The notes: generated from the letters alone by a model not told the origin. DNA of 43,055 bases from Candidatus Bathyarchaeota archaeon (GCA_018397065.1 JAGTRI010000011.1:1-43055), one strand, 5' to 3'; counted from the stretch's first letter, positions 15,599 to 24,722 are shown. Numbers and translations are program-made.

Positions 15599-17644
15599 TT
15601 GTCAATGTTGATTCGAGAGATCATACTTGAAAACTTCATGTCTTACGAGTACGCTAGGATTCCGCTTAAGTCAGGCGTTAACCTAATCTGCGGACCGAAT
15701 GGCGCTGGAAAAAGCTCAATCCTCCTCGGAATCTCTGTAGCCTTAGGACAATCCTACACTGAGCGTTCCAAGAAACTAAGCGACCTTATTAGACGAGGAA
15801 AAGATGTGGGTCGCGTAACAATTGTTTTGGACAACTCGGCAAGGAACGGAAGGCGACCTGTTTTTAGGATAAAAAAAGACTTGATTTACTTAACAAGGGT
15901 TCTTAGGCGTGATGGGAAATACTGGTTTGAAATTGACAATGTCCACGCCACAAAATCTGATGTTGTGAGGTTGCTTTCACACTTCGGCGTCGACCCTGAC
16001 AACATGCTTATTATTATGCACCAAGATATGGCTGAACAGTTCATCGTAACTTCTCCTCAGGAAAAACTTAAACTTGTCGAGGCTGCTGCTGGGCTTGAAC
16101 CTTATAGAAGAAACGTTTTAGAAGCTCAGAAGAAGCTCAGCCGAATCGTAAGCCAAGAAGAATCCCTGTCAAAGATGCTTGAGTCAGCCGAGCAGACCCT
16201 TAATTACTGGCGGGAACAGTACGACAGGTTTCAGGAAAAGAAACAGTTAATTCTGAAGAGAAATTTCCTTGAACGTGAACTTGCTTGGGCGGAAGTTTCG
16301 AAAAGAGAGCAAGCTGTTTCAGAACTTAAAAAAAGGCTCGAGGACAGAAGAAGTTTTTTGGAAAAAATCGAAGGTGAAATCAAGCTTTTAGAAGCTGAAG
16401 TAACTAAGCTTCAAGAAGAATCAAAGGATATTAAGAACAGCTTACAAACCCTTTTCGAAAAAAGGCTTGCTCTTGAAAGGGAAAAAGCGCAACACGAGTT
16501 GAATGTTCTTGATGCTGAAAAAAATTTAAAGAATCTTCAAAGCTTACTTGAGCGCAGTCAAAAGGGTGTTAAAAACATTCTGTCCACGATGCTTATGGTT
16601 GAAGATGAACTGAAAAAATTAGGAACAGATCAACTTGAAACACGAATTTCTGAACTTAAAAGCGCTTTTTTGGAGATAGGTAGATGGCCTGAGTCTCTTG
16701 AGTTGTATGTCGAAAATATTGAGGGCGACGTAAAAATTTCTGCTCAGAGAATAACAGTCTTAGATTCTGAATTAGCAGAAATAAAAAATAAGTCTTTAGA
16801 GATTGACCAAAAGCTAGAAACTTTAACTGAACAAATGCTGGAAAAGAGGATTAACCTAGCATTACTTGAGTACCAGAAGAAGGAGATACAAAAAGAGCTG
16901 GATGAAACCGAACGCGGCTTTATGCTGTTACAGGCTGATTTGGATGCTGCAATTAAAAAGGCCAAGGAGATGGGCGCCAGAATTGTGGCTTTACGAAGCG
17001 TTGAAGAAGTCTTAGATGAGATTCGATTGGTTGACGGACGCGTCGCTGCTCTCGGCGATGTCTCAGCTGAAATTGAACGCATGTACGAGTCGTATTCAAA
17101 CCTTTATCTTGAACTTAAGGAGAAAGCACGTGTTGCTGCGGAGAACCGAGAAAAGGTCTTGGAAGAAATTAGAACGCGAATGGATGCTTGGAGAACTGTG
17201 ATTCGAAACCTTCTTGACCATGTTAATCTGGAGTATCAAAGAATCCTGAATTTTGCGGTTGCTAATGGTGCAGTGCGGTTAGTGAATGACCACGATATTG
17301 AAGAAACTGGAATAGAAATACTCGTAGGCTTTAAAGGTTCAGCTCCTCAGCCACTGAACATTTACTCTCAGAGCGGTGGAGAAAGAAGCACGGCTGTTAT
17401 GGCTTTTCTGCTTGCTTTGCAGCAAAGAATCAGGTCTCCTTTCAGAGCTGTTGACGAGTACGATGTTCATATGGATCCAAAGAACCGCGAGGTGATTGCT
17501 AACCTTTTGATTTCAGCTGTCGAAGGCGGAAAAGGGCAGTATCTTGCTATTACGCCGAACCAGATGTACTTTGAGAATAAAGATATTCACGTGATAATGG
17601 TTCAAAACATCGAGGGAACCTCAGTGGTCAAGGAGGTTTCATGA
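15599..17644 (+). CDS. Short SMC-like ATPase, Smc5/6-like head
   Basis: DNA-organising ATPase of the SMC/Rad50 superfamily. Walker A GPNGAGKS is at residues 32-39, a Q-loop with IMHQDMAEQF at 139-148, the signature SQSGGERS at 590-597 and Walker B FRAVDEYDVHMDP at 615-627. Two coiled-coil arms span about 171-340 and 380-545. The turn between them (341-379, with a Pro) is too short for a standard SMC hinge. The total of 681 residues is far below the roughly 1,150 of bacterial or archaeal Smc. The QD loop and the DEYDVHMD Walker B resemble Smc6 more than Smc. The start is TTG 15599 or ATG 15605. It is translationally coupled to the kleisin-like gene. Confidence 0.88.
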   Translation: MSMLIREIILENFMSYEYARIPLKSGVNLICGPNGAGKSSILLGISVALGQSYTERSKKLSDLIRRGKDVGRVTIVLDNSARNGRRPVFRIKKDLIYLTRVLRRDGKYWFEIDNVHATKSDVVRLLSHFGVDPDNMLIIMHQDMAEQFIVTSPQEKLKLVEAAAGLEPYRRNVLEAQKKLSRIVSQEESLSKMLESAEQTLNYWREQYDRFQEKKQLILKRNFLERELAWAEVSKREQAVSELKKRLEDRRSFLEKIEGEIKLLEAEVTKLQEESKDIKNSLQTLFEKRLALEREKAQHELNVLDAEKNLKNLQSLLERSQKGVKNILSTMLMVEDELKKLGTDQLETRISELKSAFLEIGRWPESLELYVENIEGDVKISAQRITVLDSELAEIKNKSLEIDQKLETLTEQMLEKRINLALLEYQKKEIQKELDETERGFMLLQADLDAAIKKAKEMGARIVALRSVEEVLDEIRLVDGRVAALGDVSAEIERMYESYSNLYLELKEKARVAAENREKVLEEIRTRMDAWRTVIRNLLDHVNLEYQRILNFAVANGAVRLVNDHDIEETGIEILVGFKGSAPQPLNIYSQSGGERSTAVMAFLLALQQRIRSPFRAVDEYDVHMDPKNREVIANLLISAVEGGKGQYLAITPNQMYFENKDIHVIMVQNIEGTSVVKEVS

Positions 17645-18456
17645 TGACTGCTGCTAAAAGACAAGGAATCCTTGGAAGGGAAGAACTGGTTAAAATTATA
17701 GAAACTTGCCAGTCTATTGAAAACAAGGGTTTGAATCCTTTCTTAATTAATGTTGACGACCTTGTTTCAGTTATTAGACAGTACTTTCCCAACTGGAGCG
17801 ACCCTGAGGAACTATGTCTCGACGCAGAGGCTCTTAACAAAATTGCTACAGTTATTAAGATGCAGAGCGAATGGATAAAGCAACGTGCAACTTCGCTTTA
17901 CAGAGATCCATTTCTAGTCGAAGAAAAACTTCGCAGCTTGCCAATTGAAAGAATCGCTGAAATCTTTATGGAAGCTTGGCATCCCCTTGTTGAGCTTGAG
18001 CAGATTACGATGGGTAGTCTAGAAGCCGCGTTGAGATACTGGTCTGAACTTGCACCTTTAGATGAAAGGTGGCAAAGAGAAAACCTTCTGATGGCTGAAA
18101 TTTCACCCACATCCAGAGAGGAACTAATTAGACAAGGCATTCTGCTCAGCGAGACCTTTACTGAGGAATTAGAAAAACTGTGGAACGAATTGAAAACAGT
18201 AGCTAAAAATCAAAAAATTAAATATTGGGATTTCATTGGGTCAAAAACGTATCAAGAAACCGTTCGAAGGGCTTATCTGACAAGTTTTCTAATAACATAC
18301 GGGTACGCAGCATTAGAGATAAATCCTCTCGAAGAGGAAATTTTTCTTCAGCCATTCGAGAAGCCTGTTTTAAAAGAGAACACACCGAGTTTTTCTTTCC
18401 CAATATCTATTAGTTTCGAGGAGTGGAATCGATGGCGACAAACCCGGGAACGTTAA
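17644..18456 (+). CDS. Kleisin-like subunit of the SMC complex
   Basis: No domain was recognised outright; the call is by pattern and context. Residues about 31-90 (LNPFLINVDDLVSVIRQYF, then a helix with KIATVIKMQSEWIKQ) resemble the ScpA N-terminal region, where PWxIDIxxLxxxFL precedes a helix with LLRLKSE. Residues about 195-240 (AYLTSFLITYGYAALE, then EEEIFLQPF) resemble the ScpA C-terminal winged helix that binds the SMC head. The middle is helical and variable, as in kleisins. The ATG at 17644 overlaps the SMC stop and has GGAGG seven bases before; an ATG at 17641 is also possible. It overlaps the next gene by 25 bases. Confidence 0.65.
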   Translation: MTAAKRQGILGREELVKIIETCQSIENKGLNPFLINVDDLVSVIRQYFPNWSDPEELCLDAEALNKIATVIKMQSEWIKQRATSLYRDPFLVEEKLRSLPIERIAEIFMEAWHPLVELEQITMGSLEAALRYWSELAPLDERWQRENLLMAEISPTSREELIRQGILLSETFTEELEKLWNELKTVAKNQKIKYWDFIGSKTYQETVRRAYLTSFLITYGYAALEINPLEEEIFLQPFEKPVLKENTPSFSFPISISFEEWNRWRQTRER

Positions 18457-19031
18457 GACGAAAAGCTGTTTATTCGTTGAAGATTAAACGTGCAGTGCAG
18501 CTACTTTTCTACAGAAGACACTGGGAACCAGGCGTCAAAGGATGGGAGCTTAGACGAAGAATAGGCTCCGACTACCCTCGGGTTATTAACCTCCTAAACG
18601 ACTATCTCGACAGGCTTGGACTTATGGTTAAAACTGTTTTCGAAGAGGAGGCAAATCCTCCTGAAAACCCAACCCTTGACCAGTTAGACAAGGCAAGGTT
18701 CTATGTAGCGTTAAAGGAGACCCAATCTGCTGGGGAACAAAAGCTTGTTGGCTGGCGAATTGACGATCTTGCTGGGCTTGCTGTTTCGATTGGATACGTT
18801 ATTTCGCAAGGTGGAAAAGCTTCACGAAAGGATGTTGAAGACATTTTAAGAGAGAAACTTCCAGGCTGGAGGATTGATTTGAATCTTAACCGCTACTTGA
18901 GGGCTGGATACCTCGTTGAGGACGAGAATGGACAGCTGTTTATAGGATGGCGAACACGTGCGGAAGTTGACCAGAGAAAATTTGTTGACTTACTTCTTGG
19001 AGCTTCTGAATCGAAGCCTCAAGAAGAATAG
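18432..19031 (+). CDS. KITE-like tandem winged-helix subunit (ScpB/Nse1-Nse3 type)
   Basis: The third gene of the SMC operon. The ATG at 18432 has GGAGTG just upstream; a GTG at 18423 would overlap that site. The 199 residues appear as two winged helices: about 17-70 (AVQLLFYRRHW to LDRLGLMVKT) and about 105-180 (GWRIDDLAGLAVSIGY, KDVEDILREKLPGW, AGYLVEDENGQLFIGW). A two-winged-helix protein encoded beside a kleisin and an SMC is the hallmark of KITE subunits such as ScpB, MukE and Nse1/Nse3. It would bind the middle of the kleisin and possibly DNA. The fold is inferred by eye, not by comparison. Confidence 0.6.
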   Translation: MATNPGTLRRKAVYSLKIKRAVQLLFYRRHWEPGVKGWELRRRIGSDYPRVINLLNDYLDRLGLMVKTVFEEEANPPENPTLDQLDKARFYVALKETQSAGEQKLVGWRIDDLAGLAVSIGYVISQGGKASRKDVEDILREKLPGWRIDLNLNRYLRAGYLVEDENGQLFIGWRTRAEVDQRKFVDLLLGASESKPQEE

Positions 19032-19050
19032 GATTTTTGGCTTTTGCAAG

Positions 19051-20325
19051 TTAACGGGCAAGGTTTCCAAGTACATCGAACTGCATTTCTCGCGGTTCAT
19101 CAATAATCGTTAATGTTTTCTGAAGTTCTGGACTGGCTTTTACCTCTTCATAAAGGGTTTCTGAAATCCACATCCGCTCAAGCTGCATCGTGTTCTTTAT
19201 TCTAACAACCTTTGCCTTTCCTGTGTCAATTACTCCACACGTGTGAAGGGCAATGGTTATCGCGTCTCGGTCAGTTGGCATGAAAACTGGCGTCTTCGCA
19301 CATATTGGGTGACCGCTTGTTAAGGCATTCACGAATGTTGCTTGATAATCAATCTTGGACACTAGCCTTTGAGTGGTTACATCAGCCAAGCCCATGCCTA
19401 TTGCGTTTCCATGTGTTTCTTCAGAAAGGTCGAGAACAACAATTGACCGAATGTTCGGAGATAACGGGTCAACTTCGCCTGGAAGCCAGAACCTTCCAAC
19501 AACGTTTGTGTCCATGCCTGCTCCGCTGATATTTTTGCCAATCTCGTCTATTATCAACACGTCAATGTCTTTGAATGGTATTCTTGCAAGAAGTGCCTTG
19601 GCCTTTTTTAGGAGCTCTTTTTCTTCACGTTCGATGTTTTCAGGTTCAAGTGCTTTCACAATCGCAATCTCGTGGTAGGCATTCTCTACAATGGCAAGAC
19701 CAAGAATTATGGGAGCCTTTTTCATTATTAGCCTCGCTGCTTCAGGAATAAGTTTGTGGTATCCTTCAGATTTATAGCGGTGAATCATCTCTGCGCCTTT
19801 TTGTTTACCAAGCCCAATGACCATCATCTTCATCAAACCGCTTTCTATTTCGCCTTTAAAATCAGTGTGAGGCTTCACGCGTCCAACAACAATGATGCCG
19901 TCAGCCTTCAAGGCGTTTCTATCAACATAAACAGGGCTTCCATTACTCAGTTTTCCTATTAAGTTGACCTCCATCGTCGCTCGAATTGGCGCTCCAACAG
20001 TTTCAGCTGTAACTCCAAGTTCCTTTAGAATAGTAAGTTGCCCTTCGGTTGAGGCTCCCCCGTGGCTGCCCATTGCTGGGATAAGGAAGGGATTTCCACC
20101 AGCTTTTTTCACCTCTTCCACTACTGTAGCCAATATTTCTGGATAATGAGCTATTCCTCTACTACCAGCTGTGATAGCAATTTCTGCGCCGGCTCTAATT
20201 TTACTGGCTAAACCAGCATTTTTCAGTTCTTTTCTGATTTCGGAAACGAAATCGTCAAGCTTCGGAGCGGGAATTTTTTGATGAATTTCGGCCATTTTTG
20301 GAAGTTCAATCTTTGGGAACGACAT
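19051..20325 (-). CDS. LarA-like (DUF2088) protein, lactate-racemase family
   Basis: The family includes nickel-pincer-dependent lactate racemase and other 2-hydroxyacid racemases/epimerases. The 424 residues begin with AGAEIAITAGSRGIAHYPEI near residues 46-65 and MGSHGGAS near 84-91, both family hallmarks, followed by DGIIVVGRVKPHTDFKGEIESG. No larB, larC or larE cofactor-synthesis gene is in the window. It is convergent with the SMC operon and divergent from argS. Racemisation of a hydroxyacid is possible, but many archaeal members have unknown substrates. Confidence 0.82.
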   Translation of the reverse strand: MSFPKIELPKMAEIHQKIPAPKLDDFVSEIRKELKNAGLASKIRAGAEIAITAGSRGIAHYPEILATVVEEVKKAGGNPFLIPAMGSHGGASTEGQLTILKELGVTAETVGAPIRATMEVNLIGKLSNGSPVYVDRNALKADGIIVVGRVKPHTDFKGEIESGLMKMMVIGLGKQKGAEMIHRYKSEGYHKLIPEAARLIMKKAPIILGLAIVENAYHEIAIVKALEPENIEREEKELLKKAKALLARIPFKDIDVLIIDEIGKNISGAGMDTNVVGRFWLPGEVDPLSPNIRSIVVLDLSEETHGNAIGMGLADVTTQRLVSKIDYQATFVNALTSGHPICAKTPVFMPTDRDAITIALHTCGVIDTGKAKVVRIKNTMQLERMWISETLYEEVKASPELQKTLTIIDEPREMQFDVLGNLAR

Positions 20326-20354
20326 GGTTAAACGCCTCGTAATGGGTAAACATT

Positions 20355-20372
20355 AAGATATTAAAATATCTT
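20355..20372. promoter_or_regulatory. Perfect inverted repeat in the larA-like/argS divergent promoter
   Basis: AAGATATT-AA-AATATCTT is a perfect 8-base inverted repeat 30 bases upstream of the larA-like start and 76 bases upstream of argS. It overlaps the place where the TATA box of the minus-strand gene should be. It could be an operator, a symmetrical promoter element, or chance in AT-rich DNA. Confidence 0.4.
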
Positions 20373-20447
20373 TTGAGATATGTTGAGCTGCGTTGCATCA
20401 GAGCAACTTATAAGCCACTTTTCACGATAGACTTTTCGTAAAACTTA

Positions 20448-22421
20448 ATGTACGAAGTGAAAAACGTGACGCACGTCTCAAGCAACCCATTTGGTGAATT
20501 TCGAAATCAATGCGACACGATACTGCAAAAAGCCATGCAAGAAGCCTTTCCAGATTTAACACCGCCTACCTTAAGTTTAAACATCCCACCAAATCCAGAG
20601 TTTGGTGAGCTAAGTTCTTCAATCTGTTTCGAATTGTCAAAGTTATTAGAGAAAAGTCCTCTTGATTTGGCAACGCAAATTGCAGCCAAGGCTGAACTTG
20701 AAAAATCTTCATTCAATCTAGTTTCTGCTATTATGGCTGAGGGGAAGGGATATGTCAACTTTTATGTCAACATATCTGAGTTAGCTCGTTTAACAGTTGA
20801 GTCAGCCAGAGCTTTGAACACTGAATATGGGTATGTTAAGACCGAGAAACCTCAAAGAATCATTGTTGAACACACAAGTGCCAATCCCATTCATCCAATT
20901 CACATAGGCACTTCCAGAAACACTGTTCTTGGGGACACTTTGGCGCGTATGCTTGAGGCTAGAGGGCACACCGTTTCGAGACACTATTACATCGACGACG
21001 TAGGGCGGCAATCAGCGGTCATAGCATACGGATATAACCTTCTTGGAAGACCGAAACCAAATGAAAAACCAGATCACTTCATTGGCGCAGTGTACGCTAT
21101 TACAAGCTGTCTACTAGAGATACGTAAACTTAAGGAATCAATCGAAAAGGCCGACCCTGTATCTGAAGAAACCCTTAATCTTAAGAAAAACTTAGATGAT
21201 TGGGTCGCAGTTGCTGCTGAACTTGAACGAAAATTCCCGAAACTGTTCAATGCTTTACTCGAAAAAATAAGTGAAGACAAAAATCCAGAGCTCAAAGTCA
21301 ACCAATTACTTAGGGAATACGAGGAGGGAAAAGAAGAAGCCAAAAAACTCATACGCGAGTTTTCGCAGTTGTGCCTGGAAGGGTTCAAGCAAACCTTTGC
21401 CAGAGCAGGCGTTTCTGTAGATTCTTGGGACTGGGAAAGCAATTTTGTGTGGAACAGCGACGTTAGCCGAACTCTTGAGGCACTGAAGAGGACTCCATTT
21501 GTCGTAAGTGAAAATGGAATCTACGAGTTTGATGCTGAAAAAGCTGCTCAAATACTTGACCTCAAGAAAATTTTTAATTTGAAAGAAAATCAGGAAATTC
21601 CTTCTTTAACATTAGGCAGAGCAGACGGTACGACATTGTATACGACAAGGGACATTCCTTACAGCATATGGAAGCTTAAACAGGCAGACAAGGTTATTAA
21701 CGTAATTGGGATGGAGCAGACTCTTTCTCAACTGCAGCTAAAGATAGCTCTTTGCGCTTTAGGGCATACAGAGAAGGCAAAAAACCTCATCCACTTCTCT
21801 TATAATCTTGTAAGCTTTCCAGGTCAAAGAATTTCTGGCCGAAGGGGTCGTTACGTAACTTTCGATGAGGTCATGGAGGAATCCACGGCAAGAGCTTATG
21901 AGGAAGTTTCAAAGCGGTCTCCTGAGTTACCAGACGAAATCAAACGCGGGATAGCTGAGGCAGTCGGAGTTGGCGCAGTTAAATATTCTTTGGTGGAGAC
22001 AGACCCTCAAAAACGCGTCATCTTCACGTGGGATAGGGTTCTCAATTTCGAAACTAACAGCGCACCCTACATTCAATATTCCCACGCAAGAGCATGCAAC
22101 ATACTAAAAAAGGTTAACTATGAACCGAGAAATGCAGACATGTCGCTGTTAAAAGACCCGTTGGAATTCGACCTCGTGCTTGCTGTTGCTCGTTTTCCAG
22201 AAATCTTCATCGACGCAGCGGATAATCTGAAACCCACTGTAATAGCTGAATATTCTAATGCTCTTGCAGATAAATTCAACGCCTTCTATGCATCGTTGCC
22301 TGTGATTAGAGCCGAGACGCCTGAGCTAAGCAACGCGCGGCTGATGATTGTTGAAGCTGTCAGAATCACGCTTCGCAATGCTTTAAGGCTAATTGGAATC
22401 GAAGCGCCTGAACGCATGTAA
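20448..22421 (+). CDS. argS: Arginyl-tRNA synthetase
   Basis: Class I enzyme that charges tRNA-Arg. The 657 residues include the N-terminal Add-1 domain, the HIGH-type ANPIHPIHIGTSRNT motif near residue 142, the DVGRQS element, and a catalytic-loop region FPGQRISGRRGRYVTFDE near 460, where the classical KMSKS is degenerate, as is common in this family. The C-terminal DALR anticodon-binding domain ends with RLIGIEAPERM. A TTATAAG box at 20409-20415 fits a short leader before the ATG. It is monocistronic and convergent with the S19 end of the ribosomal operon. Confidence 0.96.
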   Translation: MYEVKNVTHVSSNPFGEFRNQCDTILQKAMQEAFPDLTPPTLSLNIPPNPEFGELSSSICFELSKLLEKSPLDLATQIAAKAELEKSSFNLVSAIMAEGKGYVNFYVNISELARLTVESARALNTEYGYVKTEKPQRIIVEHTSANPIHPIHIGTSRNTVLGDTLARMLEARGHTVSRHYYIDDVGRQSAVIAYGYNLLGRPKPNEKPDHFIGAVYAITSCLLEIRKLKESIEKADPVSEETLNLKKNLDDWVAVAAELERKFPKLFNALLEKISEDKNPELKVNQLLREYEEGKEEAKKLIREFSQLCLEGFKQTFARAGVSVDSWDWESNFVWNSDVSRTLEALKRTPFVVSENGIYEFDAEKAAQILDLKKIFNLKENQEIPSLTLGRADGTTLYTTRDIPYSIWKLKQADKVINVIGMEQTLSQLQLKIALCALGHTEKAKNLIHFSYNLVSFPGQRISGRRGRYVTFDEVMEESTARAYEEVSKRSPELPDEIKRGIAEAVGVGAVKYSLVETDPQKRVIFTWDRVLNFETNSAPYIQYSHARACNILKKVNYEPRNADMSLLKDPLEFDLVLAVARFPEIFIDAADNLKPTVIAEYSNALADKFNAFYASLPVIRAETPELSNARLMIVEAVRITLRNALRLIGIEAPERM

Positions 22422-22452
22422 TTTTTTTAAAAAAATAAACAGTAAGAATTTC

Positions 22453-22860
22453 TTATTTTAGTGGAACATACATGCTGCTGCGGCTTGCGCCTATTCCAGG
22501 GGTCCCATGTTTCACAGGCTTGTTTGTTATGGCAAATTCGCCTAGGTAGTGTCCTACCATTTCAGGCATTATATTAACTGGTATGAATTCCTTGCCGTTG
22601 TGGACATGAACTGTTACGCCTATCATCTCAGGCAGAATCACCATGTCTCGTGCGTGAGTCTTTATTGGTTTAGTTGCTTCTCCGCGTTCGGCCTGTTCCT
22701 TTGCCTCACGGATTCTTTCAAGAAGCTTTCTTTGTTCTAGACTTAAACCTCGCTGTAGGCTTCTTCGTTGCCGTGAAGGGAGTAGACTAATGAAATCGTC
22801 CATCGACAAATTTTGGAGTTTTTCTAAGGTGTATCCGCGAAACATGAATTCTTTAGGCAA
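22453..22860 (-). CDS. rps19: 30S ribosomal protein S19
   Basis: Small-subunit head protein. The 135 residues show the archaeal/eukaryotic S15e-like N-terminus and the conserved C-terminal core: [31 protein letters not shown] and [13 protein letters not shown]. It is the last gene of the L3-L4-L23-L2-S19 operon here. In most archaea the operon continues with L22, S3 and L29; here it ends and argS lies convergent 32 bases away. Confidence 0.97.
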   Translation of the reverse strand: MPKEFMFRGYTLEKLQNLSMDDFISLLPSRQRRSLQRGLSLEQRKLLERIREAKEQAERGEATKPIKTHARDMVILPEMIGVTVHVHNGKEFIPVNIMPEMVGHYLGEFAITNKPVKHGTPGIGASRSSMYVPLK

Positions 22861-22919
22861 CTGACCACCAACTCAACTGAAAACGGTTTACCATTTAAAC
22901 ATTACTAAAGTTTGCAGTT

Positions 22920-23645
22920 CTACTTTTTCTTTTGCCCCGCTCTTCTAGCTGCGATTAGACCAACTTTACGTCCCGGCGGAGTTCGATGTGAGACTGTTGT
23001 GACTTTGCGTCCTCCTCTTCTGCCACCTCCATATGGGTGAACAGCTGCAATCATTGCTCTTCCTCGCGTTCTAGGATACTTATGGCCCTTTGACTTCATG
23101 TAATAATACTTGTTTCCAGCCTTCAAGAATGGCTTCTCAACTCTCCCAGCTCCAGAAACGACGCCGACAGTTGCAAGACACATGTCGTTAACATAAATGT
23201 TTTTTCCCGAAGGCATCTTCAGCACAGTTCCATCAGGAGTATGAGACACAATGGTTGCGAACGATCCTGAAGAACGCGCAAGCTTTCCACCGTCGCCTGG
23301 TGACAACTCGATGTTACAAACCGTTGTTCCCTCAGGCAATTTTCCAACAGGAACAACATTTCCAATTCTTACTGACGCTTCTGAGCCTACCTCTACATCT
23401 TGGCCTTCATAGACTCCTTCTGGTACAATCGAATAGTAAGTTTCGCCGTCATCAAGCTTGATTAAGGCAAGAGGCGAACCTCTGCCTGGATCGTGAACGA
23501 GCTGCTGGATTTGCCCAGTGACAACGCTTAACCTCTTTTCCTTTTGCAGAGACGGATATCTTGCAGGAGCAATCCGCTTGTGTGTTGCGGCTTGGAAGGT
23601 TTTTGAGCCTCTTCCGCGTCTTTGTACACGAATCCTTTTACCCAT
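22920..23645 (-). CDS. rpl2: 50S ribosomal protein L2
   Basis: Peptidyl-transferase-centre protein. The 241 residues contain the basic N-terminus (MGKRIRVQRRGRGSKTF), the OB-fold core with NIELSPGDGGKLARSSG near residues 110-126, and the C-terminal rRNA-contact region HPYGGGRRGGRK. Length matches archaeal L2. It lies between L23 and S19 with short spacers. Confidence 0.97.
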   Translation of the reverse strand: MGKRIRVQRRGRGSKTFQAATHKRIAPARYPSLQKEKRLSVVTGQIQQLVHDPGRGSPLALIKLDDGETYYSIVPEGVYEGQDVEVGSEASVRIGNVVPVGKLPEGTTVCNIELSPGDGGKLARSSGSFATIVSHTPDGTVLKMPSGKNIYVNDMCLATVGVVSGAGRVEKPFLKAGNKYYYMKSKGHKYPRTRGRAMIAAVHPYGGGRRGGRKVTTVSHRTPPGRKVGLIAARRAGQKKK

Positions 23646-23662
23646 TTTTCACATCTCCTTTT

Positions 23663-23923
23663 TTATAATAATCCAAGTTTAATAGCCACATCAGTCGCGC
23701 TGTATTCTGGTTGAAGCCTAACGAAAGCTTTCTTTTCGCCCTTGGCTGACTTAGCTATGTTTACATCTTTAACTTTAACTTGGTAAAGTTCCTCTACGGC
23801 TTTTCTTACATCCTTTTTATTGGCCTTCATGTTAACTACGAAGATTAGCTTGTTCTCGCTCTCGATAAGTCGACTAGCAACCTCAGTCATCATGGGATAC
23901 AGGATAACGTCTTCCGATTTCAT
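23663..23923 (-). CDS. rpl23: 50S ribosomal protein L23
   Basis: Exit-tunnel protein and docking site for SRP. The 86 residues run from SEDVILYPMMTEVASRLIE to a C-terminal YSATDVAIKLGLL and include the KANKKDVRKAVEELY helix. This is the short archaeal form. The ATG is four bases after the L4 stop, so the genes are co-transcribed. Confidence 0.96.
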   Translation of the reverse strand: MKSEDVILYPMMTEVASRLIESENKLIFVVNMKANKKDVRKAVEELYQVKVKDVNIAKSAKGEKKAFVRLQPEYSATDVAIKLGLL

Positions 23924-23927
23924 TGTA

Positions 23928-24707
23928 TCAGTCTCCTCTGCTTAATGCTCGAAGTTTTTCTATACTGTCTCTCGTCCAGATTGTAAGCCGACCGAAATGT
24001 GTACCGGGGGCAAGCAGCTCAGCGTTTAAGCTGTCAACTTGAGCGACATCGACTCCTGGAAAGTTACTTGCAGCCTCCACAATGCCGTCGTCTGAGTTGA
24101 TTACTATCAAGGGACCTACAGCCTGTTTTTTCCTTCTCCCGCGCATCTTCCCTTTTCCAGCTCTAACCTTGATGCTTTCCTTAACTCTATAGATATCTGG
24201 CCAAACACCTAAGTTAATTAAGGCGGACTTCAAATCTTTTGCTTTTTTCACACTTTGTAAATCCTCTGTTACGACCAAAGGAAAATCTGGCACATCATCA
24301 ACAATGTGGCCCCTCGCTTTCACGTTCTCCTTATTGCCCGTTGCGGCAATAGCGGAAAAGAGTGCAAATCGTCTCTCCTTCTTATTCATTTTCTTGGCTA
24401 TCTTCTTTTCAGAAACAGGTGGGTGAGCGGCTCTACCTCCAACCGTTCCAGGAGCAAATGCAGCTGTCCTCATTTCCTTAAGTCTTGGAACCCTTGACAT
24501 GCCACGGTTCACCCCCCAAGATTCAGCTACAGTTCGTTTGCCAGCCATTTCGTCTCTTCCTTGGGGCTGAATTCTGTGAGATTGTATAGAGATCACTGCT
24601 CTTCGGATTACGTCTGGCCTTAAAGGCGTGTTAAAAACTTCTGGAAGCTTGATTTTGTCCACGCTCTTGCCCTCAAGGTTAAAAACTTTCGAAGACCCCT
24701 TACCCAT
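23928..24707 (-). CDS. rpl4: 50S ribosomal protein L4
   Basis: Large-subunit protein that lines the exit tunnel. The 259 residues are of the archaeal/eukaryotic L4e type, with [21 protein letters not shown] near residues 29-49, the loop [11 protein letters not shown] near 88-98, and [14 protein letters not shown] near 185-198. It lies between L3 and L23 in the operon. Confidence 0.97.
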   Translation of the reverse strand: MGKGSSKVFNLEGKSVDKIKLPEVFNTPLRPDVIRRAVISIQSHRIQPQGRDEMAGKRTVAESWGVNRGMSRVPRLKEMRTAAFAPGTVGGRAAHPPVSEKKIAKKMNKKERRFALFSAIAATGNKENVKARGHIVDDVPDFPLVVTEDLQSVKKAKDLKSALINLGVWPDIYRVKESIKVRAGKGKMRGRRKKQAVGPLIVINSDDGIVEAASNFPGVDVAQVDSLNAELLAPGTHFGRLTIWTRDSIEKLRALSRGD

Positions 24708-24722
24708 ATTTTATTCCTCCAC

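Noticed and set aside
15599-17644. Rad50 identity for the SMC-like ATPase
   Set aside because: There is no CxxC zinc hook between the coiled coils and no Mre11, HerA or NurA gene nearby; kleisin- and KITE-like neighbours fit SMC better.
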